A DNA stretch of 64,000 nucleotides from Cohnella phaseoli (GTDB taxonomy: Bacteria; Bacillota; Bacilli; Paenibacillales; Paenibacillaceae). The notes beneath the pieces were generated by a model. The model saw only the letters and a program-made list of their open reading frames with translations. It was not told the origin of the DNA and made no database searches. Within the stretch, counting starts at the first letter, position 1. Every line of letters begins with the position of its first letter. The stretch is taken from the NCBI RefSeq assembly GCF_003386235.1, contig NZ_QRDZ01000001.1:372001-436000 (forward strand), written 5' to 3'. Positions 63,172 through 64,000 of this stretch are shown piece after piece. A program made the position numbers and the translations under genes.

Positions 63172-63747
63172 ATGAGCTTTTTCAAAAAAATTACGGATTC
63201 GGTCAGCAAAGGGGTTACGACGGCAACGGAGAAGGCGCAGCAGACCGTGGAAATCACCAAGCTGAACAATCAAATTTCCGGCAAGCGCAAGGATATCGAT
63301 AAATTGTACGCTGCTATCGGCGAAGTTGTATACGACGCTTACTTGGCGAACGATGTGTCCGTTTCCGAGGAGCAAGTTAAGCCGAAGTGCGAGGAGATTT
63401 CCGCAATTCGCGAGGAGATCGCTGGGCTAGATGCCAGAATCAAGGAGATTCGCAACGAGAAGGATTGTCCGTCCTGCGGCAAGCGGGTGTCCGATGAAAC
63501 GAAATTTTGCCCTTCCTGCGGCCACGCTTTTCCTCCGCCGGTCATTGATAAAGAGCCGATCCAGGTCGATCTCCACGTACCGGATGAGTCGGAAACGTCT
63601 GTAGAGACGGATGAGCCGAATGCGGCGTTAGAGGGAGACGCTGAGTCGCCGCGTGCAGATCAACGGCAGATTTGCCATAGCTGCGGTACTCCGCTTTACG
63701 CGGATAGTCATTTTTGCCCGGCATGCGGGCAGTCGACCCGCGCGTAA
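63172..63747 (+). CDS. Zinc-ribbon protein with coiled coil
   Basis: A 191-residue cytoplasmic protein. Residues 1-100 form an amphipathic N-terminus and a coiled coil (KLNNQISGKRKDIDKLYAAI). Two C4 zinc ribbons follow: CPSCGKRVSDETKFCPSCG at about 100-120 and CHSCGTPLYADSHFCPACG near the C-terminus, with an acidic linker between. AGGAGAGA precedes the ATG. Function unknown. Confidence 0.87.
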   Translation: MSFFKKITDSVSKGVTTATEKAQQTVEITKLNNQISGKRKDIDKLYAAIGEVVYDAYLANDVSVSEEQVKPKCEEISAIREEIAGLDARIKEIRNEKDCPSCGKRVSDETKFCPSCGHAFPPPVIDKEPIQVDLHVPDESETSVETDEPNAALEGDAESPRADQRQICHSCGTPLYADSHFCPACGQSTRA

Positions 63748-63754
63748 ATCGCGC

Positions 63755-63822
63755 AGCGCTTCTTAAGACGGAGGGCGTCCTTAAGTCGTTACAAGACGAC
63801 TTGGGGGCGCCTTATTTTTATT
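63755..63822 (+). terminator. Imperfect terminator
   Basis: GGCGTCCTTAAGTCGT pairs with ACGACTTGGGGGCGCC with two mismatches, followed by a T-rich tract. Confidence 0.7.
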
Positions 63823-63839
63823 TCTGGAGCGCTCATCGT

Positions 63840-64000
63840 TAGGGGAGAGATTGGTCATCAAGTATTTGATGTTAAGTAACGTTACTTTAAATAAGCGGAG
63901 ATCGCAAAATAATGGACGATTTTAGCTGTGATCATTAGATTTTTAACAATTTTAAGTGAAAATGCTTCTGTTTATGTGTTATTATATATGACATAATAAG
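63840..64000. other. AT-rich regulatory region at the window end
   Basis: No gene begins before the edge. The 14-bp perfect palindrome AAGTAACGTTACTT (63874-63887) and TATTATATAT-type -10-like sequence near 63980 suggest the promoter region of the next gene. Too little is in the window to say which. Confidence 0.4.

Overview
The window looks like chromosomal DNA of a Paenibacillaceae member (Paenibacillus or Cohnella type). Reasons: moderately high GC with strong GGAGG ribosome sites; frequent TTG and GTG starts; a glgBCDA glycogen operon with the Bacillota-type GlgD subunit; an AraR-like operator in front of araA; Fur boxes in front of lipoprotein siderophore-binding genes; and many separate glycosidase-plus-regulator pairs, as in soil plant-polymer degraders. 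No rRNA, tRNA, CRISPR array, phage or intact insertion sequence was seen. The assignment is inference from gene content only.

Layout. 0-4.6 kb: the 3' part of a GH51 arabinofuranosidase gene on the minus strand, cut by the window edge, divergent from an ArsR-type regulator; then a pseudouridine synthase, an AlkD-like DNA glycosylase and a small membrane protein. 4.7-8.7 kb: a YtrA-type GntR regulator with two ABC-2 ATPase/permease pairs. 8.9-12.6 kb: a heterodimeric BmrCD-like multidrug ABC exporter. 12.7-14.2 kb: a nitroreductase and a second alkylation-repair-family protein, separated by a 152-bp MITE-like element. 14.4-17.6 kb: a vanY-vanZ-vanR-vanS-like cell-wall sensing operon without vanHAX. 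17.7-20.1 kb: a serine hydrolase and a methyltransferase, convergent, with eleven 51-bp tandem repeats between them.

20.4-28.0 kb: a compact operon of unassigned function (class III aminotransferase-like protein, DeoR regulator, FGGY kinase, amidohydrolase, fucose/arabinose-isomerase-fold protein, Gfo/Idh oxidoreductase with a GH109-like motif). This is the best candidate for an undescribed catabolic pathway. 28.2-33.9 kb: a LacI regulator divergent from an L-fucose-type pathway (isomerase, aldolase, kinase, mutarotase). 34-37.8 kb: a TetR regulator with an apparent poly-A frameshift, an MFS exporter, two GyrI-like ligand-binding proteins and a small membrane protein. 38-46 kb: a secreted protein, a flavin-dependent oxidoreductase, an AraC regulator divergent from a GH36 alpha-galactosidase, a DUF3892 protein and araA.

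46.4-54.1 kb: the glycogen operon glgB-glgC-glgD-glgA plus a GH15 glucoamylase-like gene. 54.3-59.2 kb: a siderophore-uptake regulatory locus with an AraC/binding-protein fusion regulator, a Fur-boxed binding lipoprotein, and a second AraC gene whose reading frame runs without a stop, through a Fur box, into a second binding lipoprotein. 59.2-64 kb: a DUF1361 membrane protein, an AraC regulator divergent from a GH42 beta-galactosidase, and a zinc-ribbon protein.

The common theme is local control of plant and bacterial sugar use (arabinose, galactosides, fucose-type sugars), storage of glucose as glycogen, and sensing of iron and cell-wall or drug stress. No sugar transporter gene is present here, so uptake must be encoded elsewhere.
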